Counted from the first letter of the stretch, positions 1 to 6,083 are shown. The stretch is 9,377 nt of DNA from Paracoccaceae bacterium (GCA_021767525.1 JAASTF010000110.1:1-9377), one strand, 5' to 3'. Made by a program: numbers and translations. Notes: generated by a model not told the origin, from the letters alone.

Positions 1-1
1 A

Positions 2-568
2 GCCAGCACCTGGCAAGACGAGTCCTATCCCGACAGCATCAATACGCCGTGGTCCAGCGTGACCAACAAGGTGACGATGCAGCTGACCTTTACGCCTGTG
101 TCGGGATGGGTGCCGAGTTCGTATCAGAACCTTATCAGCTATGGATCGCTGGACCCGGTGTCTTTGTCATTGCATTCGACCAATGGGCGGGTGCGGGTGC
201 GGGCCCGCGATCCGAACGGGGTCGGCAGCATCCAGATCAACGCCCACACCGTAACCTATGGCGAGGAAACCACGCTGACTTTCGCCGTGGATTTCAGCGA
301 TCCGGCGGATGGAAAGATGTGGCTGCGCGATGGCGCCGGGGCGCTGCTTTGGTCGCAAAACGGTATCGCAAGCAGCGGTGTATTTGACCGCTCGGTGTTC
401 ACTTTGTTCGGCGGACAATACACTGGCGGTTTCACCAGGGCGGTCTTTTGGACCGACTGCGCACCGGACGGTTCCGCGCTGCCATTGCAAGCGGCATATC
501 GCGTGATCGCGGGCACGCCGCAGATGGTTAACGCGCACGAATGGAAGTTGGGGCCGGACGCGGTTTAA
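2..568 (+). CDS. Hypothetical beta-rich protein, possibly lectin-like (5' truncated)
   Basis: The reading frame is open from the left edge to a TAA at 566-568, giving 188 residues of a C-terminal part; the true start lies outside the window. I do not recognise the family with certainty. The sequence is rich in alternating hydrophobic, Thr, Ser and Gly residues with almost no helical stretches. A segment reads like the strands of a concanavalin/laminin-G jelly roll: a run ending in LISYGS, then VRVRARDPNG, then TTLTFAVDFSDPADGKMWLRDG, close to the usual 'display of a ligand in a sandwich' pattern. That fold assignment is inference. There is no VPLPA-type tail at the C-terminus, so it is not an obvious exosortase substrate. 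It is followed by a long hairpin and 312 bases without a gene, so it probably belongs to a separate transcription unit from the sorted proteins downstream. Confidence 0.7.
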   Translation, partial: ASTWQDESYPDSINTPWSSVTNKVTMQLTFTPVSGWVPSSYQNLISYGSLDPVSLSLHSTNGRVRVRARDPNGVGSIQINAHTVTYGEETTLTFAVDFSDPADGKMWLRDGAGALLWSQNGIASSGVFDRSVFTLFGGQYTGGFTRAVFWTDCAPDGSALPLQAAYRVIAGTPQMVNAHEWKLGPDAV

Positions 569-578
569 CGCGCCCCCC

Positions 579-620
579 GCAAGACGCAAAGCACCTCGTA
601 ATCGGTGTTTTGCGTCTTGC
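579..620 (+). terminator. Long hairpin after the truncated gene, probable transcript end
   Basis: A 17-bp stem (579-595 with 604-620) encloses an 8-base loop (596-603). All positions pair in plus-strand RNA, with a single G.U pair (591 with 608); in minus-strand RNA that position would be a C-A mismatch. This suggests the structure is used in plus-strand RNA, at the end of the upstream gene. No run of T follows, so it is not a textbook intrinsic terminator; it could instead block 3' exonucleases. Confidence 0.5.
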
Positions 621-726
621 TGCAGACCAGACAGTGCAAGGTCAATAAGTGATTCTATTTTTCGATTTTCTACTTTATGGTGCGCGGTCGACCAATCTAC
701 GGTTGTCGGCTCGGCAAGGCCATGCA

Positions 727-746
727 CGATTCATGAGCATGAATCG
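727..746. promoter_or_regulatory. Perfect palindrome, candidate operator
   Basis: The sequence CGATTCATGAGCATGAATCG has perfect 9-bp arms separated by AG. Its centre is about 81 bases upstream of the -35 candidate at 818. That size and symmetry fit a site for a dimeric transcription factor; the factor cannot be named. It is too far upstream to be part of the core promoter and has no coding context. Confidence 0.4.
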
Positions 747-817
747 GGCAAAAACACCTCAAAAAAGTCCCAAATTTTCAAATCTGGCCACTTTTCAGCC
801 CTTTTTGCTCGAATTTC

Positions 818-846
818 TTGGCAGAAGCCGCGCCATGCGTTAAAAC
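818..846 (+). promoter_or_regulatory. Promoter candidate of the first VPLPA-CTERM gene
   Basis: TTGGCA (818-823, 5 of 6 to the -35 consensus), a 17-base spacer, then TAAAAC (841-846, 4 of 6 to the -10 consensus). The -10 runs into AACGTTAA (844-851), which recurs at nearly the same distance from the start codon in front of the second VPLPA-CTERM gene. The predicted transcript start is near 853, giving a leader of about 28 bases. The same bases also satisfy GG-N10-GC (820-821, 832-833), so a sigma-54 reading cannot be excluded. Confidence 0.4.
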
Positions 847-880
847 GTTAAGAGTTGTTAATGATAAGTTGGATGAAACT

Positions 881-1363
881 ATGAAAACCTCATTGAAGAT
901 GCTGGCAGCTGCGGCTGCCATCGCCATTGCGCCGGTTTCGGCATCGGCGCTGACCTTTGGCAGCGACCTGGCCGCTGGCGACACATATAATGTAACCGAT
1001 GGTTCGCAGGGCCTGGTGGCCGTGGCCGTCAACCCCGAAGCTGCGGGCAACTTTTCGATCAACGTGACCAACAACGCTGCATCGACCTGGACGTTCAGCT
1101 TCGGCGAAATTTACCTGAACAACTCGTTCCCCGGTGGCTCCTTCTCGTTCGAGCCCGGTGGTGTGACGGCAACCGGTCCGTTCTCGGTCGCTCTGGCAGC
1201 AGGCCAGACCTACACGCTGACCGTGTTCTACGACGCTCTGAGCGCCGGTGACGTTCTGGGCGCCCGCCTGAACGCAGTGCCGCTGCCGGCAGGTATCATT
1301 CTGCTGATGTCGGCGCTTGGCCTGACCGCAGTGATGCGCAAGCGTCGGACACTTACCGCGTAA
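881..1363 (+). CDS. VPLPA-CTERM sorting domain-containing protein (first of a tandem pair)
   Basis: A secreted protein of 160 residues. Residues 1-23 form a signal peptide (MKTS, then a hydrophobic alanine-rich core, cleavage likely after SASA). Residues 24-130 are a Cys-free, beta-rich domain. Residues 133-156 are the sorting tail: VPLPA, a hydrophobic segment, then the basic cluster RKRR. In the PEP-CTERM/exosortase system such a tail anchors the protein in the inner membrane until an exosortase (XrtD for the VPLPA type) processes it. The frame is open back to a TTG at 818, but the ATG at 881 is chosen because it begins exactly at the signal peptide; a weak GGA lies 7 bases upstream. The domain resembles that of the gene at 1694, sharing F.IN(V/I)TN, a G..FS segment, TGPFS and a LTV strand, so the two are probably duplicates. 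The function of the domain is unknown; a structural or matrix role is inferred. Confidence 0.9.
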   Translation: MKTSLKMLAAAAAIAIAPVSASALTFGSDLAAGDTYNVTDGSQGLVAVAVNPEAAGNFSINVTNNAASTWTFSFGEIYLNNSFPGGSFSFEPGGVTATGPFSVALAAGQTYTLTVFYDALSAGDVLGARLNAVPLPAGIILLMSALGLTAVMRKRRTLTA

Positions 1364-1384
1364 CTACCGCGTATTCTGTCCGAC
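1344..1384 (+). repeat. Inverted repeat around the stop codon enclosing a direct repeat
   Basis: Eight-base arms GTCGGACA (1344-1351) and TGTCCGAC (1377-1384) flank the stop codon at 1361-1363. The loop contains two perfect copies of TACCGCGTA (1354-1362 and 1365-1373) with an 11-base period. The structure lies immediately before the intrinsic terminator and may stabilise the 3' end of the mRNA, or be only a trace of local duplication. Confidence 0.4.
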
Positions 1385-1390
1385 TTATCA

Positions 1391-1427
1391 ACGTCTAGGG
1401 TGGCCTTTGGCCGCCCTAAACGTTTTT
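1391..1427 (+). terminator. Intrinsic terminator of the first VPLPA-CTERM gene
   Basis: TAGGGTGGCC (1396-1405) pairs with GGCCGCCCTA (1409-1418) through one G.U pair and a TTT loop. Four further pairs outside it (ACGT at 1391-1394 with ACGT at 1420-1423) follow a one-base mismatch. A T tract at 1423-1427 follows. It starts 28 bases after the stop codon and should separate this transcript from the paralogue downstream. Confidence 0.85.
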
Positions 1428-1629
1428 GTCGGGCGCATTCTCAAGCCTGCCAACCCCCTAAACGTCTGCCATTAGGCCGATTCGTTTTGGCCCCCCCAAT
1501 GAAGCTTCGCAAATACTGTCACAGACACGGTGCAAGCCCGACAAGCTGCTGTTTTTCCTGAAATCTGACCTATTTTTGCCCAAATCCGCCAATATCCGGA
1601 AATATCGGGCCAAAACTTCCTCGATCTTT

Positions 1630-1658
1630 TTGAAGAATCCGTTCAACTAAGGTATAAC
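1630..1658 (+). promoter_or_regulatory. Promoter candidate of the second VPLPA-CTERM gene
   Basis: TTGAAG (1630-1635, 4 of 6), a spacer of exactly 17 bases, then TATAAC (1653-1658, 5 of 6). The -10 overlaps AACGTTAA (1656-1663), starting 38 bases before the start codon, against 37 in the first gene. The predicted transcript start near 1665 gives a leader of about 29 bases. No GG-N10-GC site is present here, which favours a housekeeping-type sigma factor for the pair. Confidence 0.5.
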
Positions 1659-1682
1659 GTTAATGAAAACCAAATCCTTAGT

Positions 1683-1688
1683 AGGAAG
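1683..1688 (+). promoter_or_regulatory. Ribosome binding site that fixes the start at 1694
   Basis: AGGAAG lies 5 bases before the ATG at 1694. The alternative in-frame ATG at 1712, which would begin directly with MKKSLAV, has no comparable site, so the longer form with six extra residues is preferred. Confidence 0.6.
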
Positions 1689-1693
1689 TTATT

Positions 1694-2272
1694 ATGTCGG
1701 TTCTCGGCTACATGAAAAAATCTTTGGCGGTCCTGGCGCTGGTTTTGATGCCGGCCGCAGCGATGGCATTGCAGGCCAATCCGTCGGGTCGTCAAGGCGG
1801 CCCCTCGGCGGGCTCCAGTTTTGGCGACTTGTATTTCGTTCCGCCGTCGCTTCAACCCGATGACACCTTCCTGTTCTCGGATGGCTTTTCCGGGCTCATC
1901 GCCGGTGGCTTTAACGTGGGACCGGGCCAGTTCCAGATCAACATCACGAACGACTTTGCCCATGCGGGCACCTTTGTTCTTGGCCAGTTCTTCATTAACG
2001 GCTTGAACGGGGCGACTTTCTCGCTCAGCTCGACCACGATGAATTCGCAACTGATGAGCTCGACCGGGCCGTTTTCGATCGTCATGAACCCGGGCGAAAC
2101 GCTGGTTCTGACCGTGACCCATGACTGGGATCCGCGCGCATTCCTGTCCACGTCGTTCACGTCGCTGACAACCGTTCCCGTGCCGCCCGCGATCCTGCTG
2201 ATGCTCAGCGCGCTTGGCTTTGGCGTGGTTATCCGCAAGCGTCGCAACCGGACCGATCTGCAAGCCGCCTGA
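1694..2272 (+). CDS. VPLPA-CTERM sorting domain-containing protein (second of a tandem pair)
   Basis: A secreted protein of 192 residues. Residues 1-25 are a signal peptide (MSVLGYMKKS, hydrophobic core, cleavage likely after AMA). Residues 26-155 are a Cys-free beta-rich region. Residues 161-184 form the sorting tail: VPVPP, a hydrophobic segment, then RKRR. VPVPP departs from the usual VPLPA at two positions, but the spacing and basic end are intact. It aligns with the 881-1363 protein over most of its mature part (FQINITN against FSINVTN, TGPFS in both, then a LTV strand) and is longer by an N-terminal segment rich in Gly, Ser and Pro and by a few loops. It is presumably processed by an exosortase of the XrtD class, which is not in this window. 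It has its own promoter candidate, ribosome binding site and terminator, so it can be expressed separately from its paralogue. The precise function is unknown. Confidence 0.88.
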   Translation: MSVLGYMKKSLAVLALVLMPAAAMALQANPSGRQGGPSAGSSFGDLYFVPPSLQPDDTFLFSDGFSGLIAGGFNVGPGQFQINITNDFAHAGTFVLGQFFINGLNGATFSLSSTTMNSQLMSSTGPFSIVMNPGETLVLTVTHDWDPRAFLSTSFTSLTTVPVPPAILLMLSALGFGVVIRKRRNRTDLQAA

Positions 2273-2284
2273 AGCGCGACACCA

Positions 2285-2337
2285 GATGCCAAGAACAAAG
2301 GCGGCCATATCGGCCGCCTTTCTTGTTTCTCGGCATC
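2285..2337. terminator. Bidirectional terminator between convergent genes
   Basis: The core stem AAAGGCGGCC (2297-2306) pairs with GGCCGCCTTT (2312-2321) around loop ATATC. Outer arms GATGCC (2285-2290) and GGCATC (2332-2337) extend it imperfectly. T-rich stretches follow the core stem on both strands. It lies between the stop at 2272 (+) and the stop of the kinase gene at 2347 (-), so it can end both transcripts. Confidence 0.8.
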
Positions 2338-2346
2338 AGTACTTTC

Positions 2347-3177
2347 CTAGTATCCGTACGAGTAATCGTAGCCGTATCGCCCATCGTTGGAATGCAGGCG
2401 GCATTTGTTCAGCACAACGCCCAAAAAGTTGGTTTGCGCGGCCAGTTCACGCTCGCAACGATCAATTTCGGCCGCCGTGCTTTGTTCGGCGGCAGCGACC
2501 AAAAGCGCGCAATCGACATGCTGCTGAAACGCCAGCGTGTCGTCGTTAACCAGCATCGGCGGCATATCGAAAATCATGATATCCGGCTGATAGCTGTCTT
2601 CGATCTCGTGCAGAACATCCGCGACGGTGTTCCCAAGCAAAAGATCCGACGCATTGCCGACCGGTTTTTCATTCGTGGTCATCGCAAGCCTGTCGCCATA
2701 ACGCCAGGATACCGCGCTGAAATCCACCTCGCCCGAAAAAAGCGCGCCAACGCCGCCCGAGGGAATGCGCCCGCTCTTCTGAAGCCCAAGCAACTTGTGC
2801 TGGCTGGGCCGTCGCATGTCGATCTCCATCTGCACGGTGCGCGTTTTTGCCTGCCGCGCCATGGCGAAGGCCAGGTTCAGCGAAATCGTGCTTTTGCCGC
2901 AGGACGCCGTGGGCGAGGTTATCGCCAACCGTTTCCACCCCATCTTTTGCATATACCGCAGCGTGCGGGTGCGTAGGATGTCAAAGGCCACCGCCTCTTG
3001 CGTGGCTTCGACCGTGTAGATGCGATTGCGCTGCAAATCCTTCGCCGACAATTCCTGTCTCGGCAGCGCCTGCCACTTGTCATCTGCATCACGCCCCGAG
3101 CGTCCCCCAACGATGCGGCTGGACGGGCCGGTTTGATCCTTCCGGGCTTTTTCGATTGCAGCGTGAAGTCGTTCCAT
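2347..3177 (-). CDS. Tyrosine autokinase (BY-kinase) of the polysaccharide export system, XrtA-associated type
   Basis: A cytoplasmic P-loop kinase of 276 residues that autophosphorylates on tyrosine and works with the Wzz protein encoded just upstream to control polymer length and export. Visible motifs: Walker A at 88-97 (SPTASCGKST, Lys95), Walker A' at 115-124 (VQMEIDMRRP), Walker B at 201-207 (MIFDMPP), and a C-terminal tyrosine cluster at 268-276 with five Tyr (YGYDYSYGY). In many BY-kinases Walker A' reads D-x-D; here the first acid is Glu. The N-terminal 60 residues are charged and probably flexible. Unlike enterobacterial Wzc it is separate from its membrane activator. The start ATG at 3177 follows a GGCGGA-type site and lies 26 bases after the chain-length gene, so it is the third gene of the operon. 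It ends with TAG just before a bidirectional terminator. Confidence 0.9.
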   Translation of the reverse strand: MERLHAAIEKARKDQTGPSSRIVGGRSGRDADDKWQALPRQELSAKDLQRNRIYTVEATQEAVAFDILRTRTLRYMQKMGWKRLAITSPTASCGKSTISLNLAFAMARQAKTRTVQMEIDMRRPSQHKLLGLQKSGRIPSGGVGALFSGEVDFSAVSWRYGDRLAMTTNEKPVGNASDLLLGNTVADVLHEIEDSYQPDIMIFDMPPMLVNDDTLAFQQHVDCALLVAAAEQSTAAEIDRCERELAAQTNFLGVVLNKCRLHSNDGRYGYDYSYGY

Positions 3178-3203
3178 GAATTTTTCCGCCTACGCCAGAG
3201 CCA

Positions 3204-4787
3204 TCAGAAAACTGAGCCCACATACTGTTCCAGCAGCGGGATCAGCGGCCGCACGTTCCGATCCACGAACCACAGCCCACCAACAACCGTCGTAACCACG
3301 ATCAGGGCAATAACGACGCGTTGAAGGTTGCGATTGATCGTTTCGCCGCGGGTTTCGATATACGGGATCGTCGCGAACGGCTCGACGCCAAGGGCCTTGT
3401 GCAGGTCTTCGGGGCGGCGGATCGAGCGATTGAGCAGTTCAAGCAACAGCGCAATCGCCACGGCCAGGCCAAGCCCCGAGGCAAAGCCCGCGATGGTGAC
3501 GACCGGGCGGTTTGGGCTGTCGGGGTTCTCGGACGGGACAGCCTGTTCCACCACGGTAATGCGCTGACCGCGCGACAGCGACTCGATCATGCTGCCGGTT
3601 TCAGCCCGGGCACGGTTTGCAACGGCTTGGCGATATTGCTCTTGCAGGGCCGAGTATGACCGCTCGAGCGCGGCCAGCGTCACGGCATTGCCCGGGGTCG
3701 CCTCGATCGAGCGACGCAATTCGGCGATCTGCGCCTGGGTCGATTCTTTTTGTTCCTGGATATAGACGATCTGCGCATCCAGATCCGCCAGCTGGATTTC
3801 ATACAGCGACCGCGCCGCGTTGGTTTCGCCCTCTCCTGTCTGCTCTTCTTCGATTGGCGGCAAAGAGGCGACAAGCTCTTCGGCGGCGGCGATCTGCGAG
3901 CGCAGCAACGCCATGCGCGGGTTGTTCTCGGACAGGACCGCCGAAAGCGAAGCGTATTCTCCCCGCAGTTCGGCCAGGCGCTGTTCGGCCGGTCGCACCT
4001 GCGGGCGTGCGCTGGGGCGGATAATACGGTTCGACCCGTCGACCTGGGTCGAGCCAGTGGTTTCGAACAACGTCACCAACTGCGCGCGGCGATCTTGGAG
4101 CGTGGCCTGCTCGCGCTCGAGCTGCTGCAACCGTTCCTGCAACCGGGCCAGTCGTTCGCGCCGAAACTCCAAACTATCCGGCAAAGCTTCGAGGTTGTTT
4201 TCCTGGAAGGCCAGGATTTGCGAGCTCATCTGGCTCAATTCCGCTTCGAAGCGGTCAACTTCTTGGGTGAAAAATTCCAGCGTCTGCTCGGCAACCGCGG
4301 TGCGCATTTCCAGGTTGGTCTGCAAGATCAGCGTCACAAGCTGGTTGACCGTGTTCGCCGCCAGGTCGGGGTTTTGCGCCGAAAAGCCCACCGTCACGAT
4401 GGTGGCGTCCCGCGGCCCGCGCCTTGTGACCTGCCCGCCACGGGTGCTGATTTCGATCCGTTCGCGCATGTTGTCGACCTTGGCATCGGCGCCCATGTTA
4501 GGCTCGGCGGCATAGATGTTCAGGTCATTGGCCAGTTCCAGCAGAACCTCGCGGCTCAGGATGCGCTGTCGAATGATTTGCAGGGCTTCGATCTCGCCGG
4601 TTTGAACCGTGCTGGATGCCATTTCATCGGGGATCTGCCCGGACTCGACCACCAGGATGGCCTCGGATTTGTAGATCGCCGGCAAGGTCATCGCCAGCCA
4701 GATGCCGATACCCGTACCGATCATGGTCAGGAAAATGACCAGGGGCAGGCGCCGACGGAACAGTTGCCAATAAACCGAAAAGTCCAT
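3204..4787 (-). CDS. Wzz-type polysaccharide chain-length determinant, XrtA system type
   Basis: An inner-membrane co-polymerase that sets polysaccharide chain length and activates the kinase. Residue numbers here count from a GTG one codon upstream (4790), which would give 528 residues; the adjacent ATG (4787) gives 527 and is preferred. TM1 is at about 17-37, followed by a Wzz domain. Long coiled-coil segments rich in Glu, Gln, Arg and Leu run at about 165-245, 265-310 and 330-400. The Pro motif SPNRP precedes TM2 (about 429-452). A cytoplasmic segment with IRRPEDLHKALGVEP and ATIPYI resembles the kinase-activator region of these proteins. A further hydrophobic stretch at about 491-509 suggests a third membrane segment. 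The gene begins 12 bases after the ATPase stop with no clear ribosome binding site, which suggests translational coupling. The length is typical of PEP-CTERM-associated family members, longer than plain Wzz. Confidence 0.92.
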   Translation of the reverse strand: MDFSVYWQLFRRRLPLVIFLTMIGTGIGIWLAMTLPAIYKSEAILVVESGQIPDEMASSTVQTGEIEALQIIRQRILSREVLLELANDLNIYAAEPNMGADAKVDNMRERIEISTRGGQVTRRGPRDATIVTVGFSAQNPDLAANTVNQLVTLILQTNLEMRTAVAEQTLEFFTQEVDRFEAELSQMSSQILAFQENNLEALPDSLEFRRERLARLQERLQQLEREQATLQDRRAQLVTLFETTGSTQVDGSNRIIRPSARPQVRPAEQRLAELRGEYASLSAVLSENNPRMALLRSQIAAAEELVASLPPIEEEQTGEGETNAARSLYEIQLADLDAQIVYIQEQKESTQAQIAELRRSIEATPGNAVTLAALERSYSALQEQYRQAVANRARAETGSMIESLSRGQRITVVEQAVPSENPDSPNRPVVTIAGFASGLGLAVAIALLLELLNRSIRRPEDLHKALGVEPFATIPYIETRGETINRNLQRVVIALIVVTTVVGGLWFVDRNVRPLIPLLEQYVGSVF

Positions 4788-4799
4788 CACGCTGCCATA

Positions 4800-5723
4800 T
4801 CAGTTTGCTGTGTCATGTTCATCCTCGGGCGCGGCCTCGGCCAGCGCAGCCTGAGAGCGCGACGAAACAAGGGCGGCCCTTTTGTCGTTGCCGACCCCCA
4901 TAATGAAGTCATCCTCAAGCACGGCCGCAAGATGCGCCGGGGTCACCGTATCGGCACCCTCGCCAAAGGCATAAAGCAGCCCGTAATCGCAAATCTGGTT
5001 CACCAACCGCGGCACGCCACCCGTGGCCTGATAGATCATCGGGTAAGTGTCCGGCTCGAACAATGGGCGGGTCGCCCCGGCGATGGACAGCCGGTGTTCG
5101 ACATAGTTCCCGATATCGTCCTCGGACAAGGCCGGCACGTAGGCATTGGCCGAAATCCGCTGCGCAAGCTGCCGCAGATCAGGATGCGACACGGTGTTCT
5201 GCAGCTCTGTCTGGCCGATCAGAACCAGCTGAACCAGCTCGTGCTCGGCGAAATTGATGTTGGTCAGCATCCGCAGATGTTCGAGCGATTCCGCATCGAG
5301 ATTCTGCGCCTCGTCGAAAATCAGCACGACGCGTCGGCCTGCGCGATACTCGTCGACAAGAAACGCCTCAAGCTGCCCGTACAGCTTTGCATAGCTGTTC
5401 GACTCGGGCACCTCTTGCCCCAGGGCGTAAAGAACCAGCTTGATCATTTCGACCCGGTCGGCGGGCGAGGCATTGGCGATCAGCCCCACGGTCAGCTCGT
5501 CGCTGGTCCGGGTCAGCAGATCGCGCAGGATGGTCGTTTTCCCAGCCCCGATTTCACCGGTGATCAGCGTGATCGGCGCGCAGGACATGATGCCATAATC
5601 CAGCACCGCCTGCGCGCGCCTGTGCTCGGTCGACATGAAGACGAATCCGGGGTCCGGCACCAACGTAAAGGGCCGCTGTTCGAGGCCGAAATGGTCCAAA
5701 ACGCTTTGTAGAGTAAAACTCAT
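4800..5723 (-). CDS. ExeA-like AAA ATPase, XrtA-associated (PEP-CTERM system) type
   Basis: A 307-residue ATPase of the ExeA/GspA-like AAA group that is a regular member of exosortase-linked polysaccharide loci. Its exact task is unknown; it is assumed to drive assembly or control of the export machinery. Motifs: the N-terminal signature with F.L.PDP.F and the S..H..A...L.YGI pattern at 19-45, Walker A GEIGAGKTT at 56-64, Walker B VVLIFDEAQ at 132-140, sensor-1 region LVLIGQTEL at 166-174, arginine-containing segment LRQLAQRIS at 183-191, and sensor-2-like GGVPRLVN at 235-242. The last 30 residues are acidic and probably disordered. It has no signal peptide or membrane segment. The ATG at 5723 is preceded by GAAGG at a good distance. 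It is the first gene of the minus-strand operon. Confidence 0.92.
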   Translation of the reverse strand: MSFTLQSVLDHFGLEQRPFTLVPDPGFVFMSTEHRRAQAVLDYGIMSCAPITLITGEIGAGKTTILRDLLTRTSDELTVGLIANASPADRVEMIKLVLYALGQEVPESNSYAKLYGQLEAFLVDEYRAGRRVVLIFDEAQNLDAESLEHLRMLTNINFAEHELVQLVLIGQTELQNTVSHPDLRQLAQRISANAYVPALSEDDIGNYVEHRLSIAGATRPLFEPDTYPMIYQATGGVPRLVNQICDYGLLYAFGEGADTVTPAHLAAVLEDDFIMGVGNDKRAALVSSRSQAALAEAAPEDEHDTAN

Positions 5724-5803
5724 TCAGTGACCTTCACCTTGGTCGTGCATGTGCGTGCCCCGTCGGGCACCGGATAATACGTAAAAAGCAAAAGCCCCAA
5801 ACG

Positions 5804-5832
5804 GTTATAGGAACCAAGCCACCTCTTAGCAA
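5804..5832 (-). promoter_or_regulatory. Promoter candidate of the ATPase-Wzz-kinase operon
   Basis: Read on the minus strand: TTGCTA (5832-5827, 4 of 6 to -35), a 17-base spacer, TATAAC (5809-5804, 5 of 6 to -10). The -10 is identical to that of the second VPLPA-CTERM gene. The predicted transcript start near 5797 leaves a leader of about 74 bases. A second -10-like TATTAT at 5779-5774 has no good -35. Confidence 0.35.
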
Positions 5833-6054
5833 CGGCCCCCAAGGATCATTCAACCCGCAGGCTGGCGAATGCGCAATTCATGGTCTTACACCTTGCCTTG
5901 CAACAGATTTTCGCTGCACATTTTTTGGGCACCCTATGCCATCTCGCAGCCAAGCGCCAACAGAACCGACGATGGCCGCAAGACTTTCTACCCTAACTAG
6001 AAACCCGCGAATTGTCACGATTTCGACAGCTATTTACCGCAAAGGCCTATTAAA

Positions 6055-6083
6055 TTGGCGCGAAACCGGCAGCATGTTAACAC
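6055..6083 (+). promoter_or_regulatory. Promoter candidate of the TPR lipoprotein gene
   Basis: TTGGCG (6055-6060), a 17-base spacer, then TAACAC (6078-6083, only 3 of 6 to -10). The TTGGC and GTTAA(A/C)AC portions line up in register with the candidate at 818-846. AATGTTAA (6094-6101), a variant of AACGTTAA, lies 32 bases before the start codon. The same bases fit GG-N10-GC (6057-6058, 6069-6070) with TGGC.CG, so a sigma-54 promoter is an equally possible reading here. Confidence 0.3.

Larger units (their letters stand above)
569..880 (+). other. 312-base gene-free leader region of the first VPLPA-CTERM gene
   Basis: This stretch holds the hairpin at 579-620, a perfect 20-base palindrome at 727-746, an A/T-rich segment around 750-820, and a promoter candidate at 818-846. 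No convincing open reading frame is present. The A/T-rich part stands out against the GC-rich genes on both sides, as expected for a control region. Confidence 0.6.
1364..1693 (+). other. 330-base gene-free region between the two VPLPA-CTERM genes
   Basis: It holds the terminator at 1391-1427, an A/T-rich segment around 1550-1635, a promoter candidate at 1630-1658 and the ribosome binding site at 1683-1688. AAATCTGACC at 1561-1570 resembles AAATCTGGCC at 780-789 in the leader of the first gene. A 62-codon frame on the minus strand (1458-1646) shows no recognisable features and is not called. Confidence 0.55.

Noticed and set aside
1458..1646. 62-codon frame on the minus strand between the sorted-protein genes
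   Set aside because: No recognisable domain, no supporting context, and it covers the promoter region of the next gene.
1663..1863. Frame beginning MKTKSL just before the second VPLPA-CTERM gene
   Set aside because: It overlaps that gene out of frame, has no good ribosome binding site, and its ATG lies at or before the predicted transcript start.
3750..5711. 653-codon open frame on the plus strand
   Set aside because: It is antisense to the ATPase and Wzz genes, whose motifs are unmistakable; long antisense frames are common in GC-rich genes.
5740..5760. GGGGCACG-N4-TGCA on the minus strand, sigma-54-like
   Set aside because: The spacing between GGCACG and TGC is one base short of the strict 10, and it lies only about 20 bases from the start codon.
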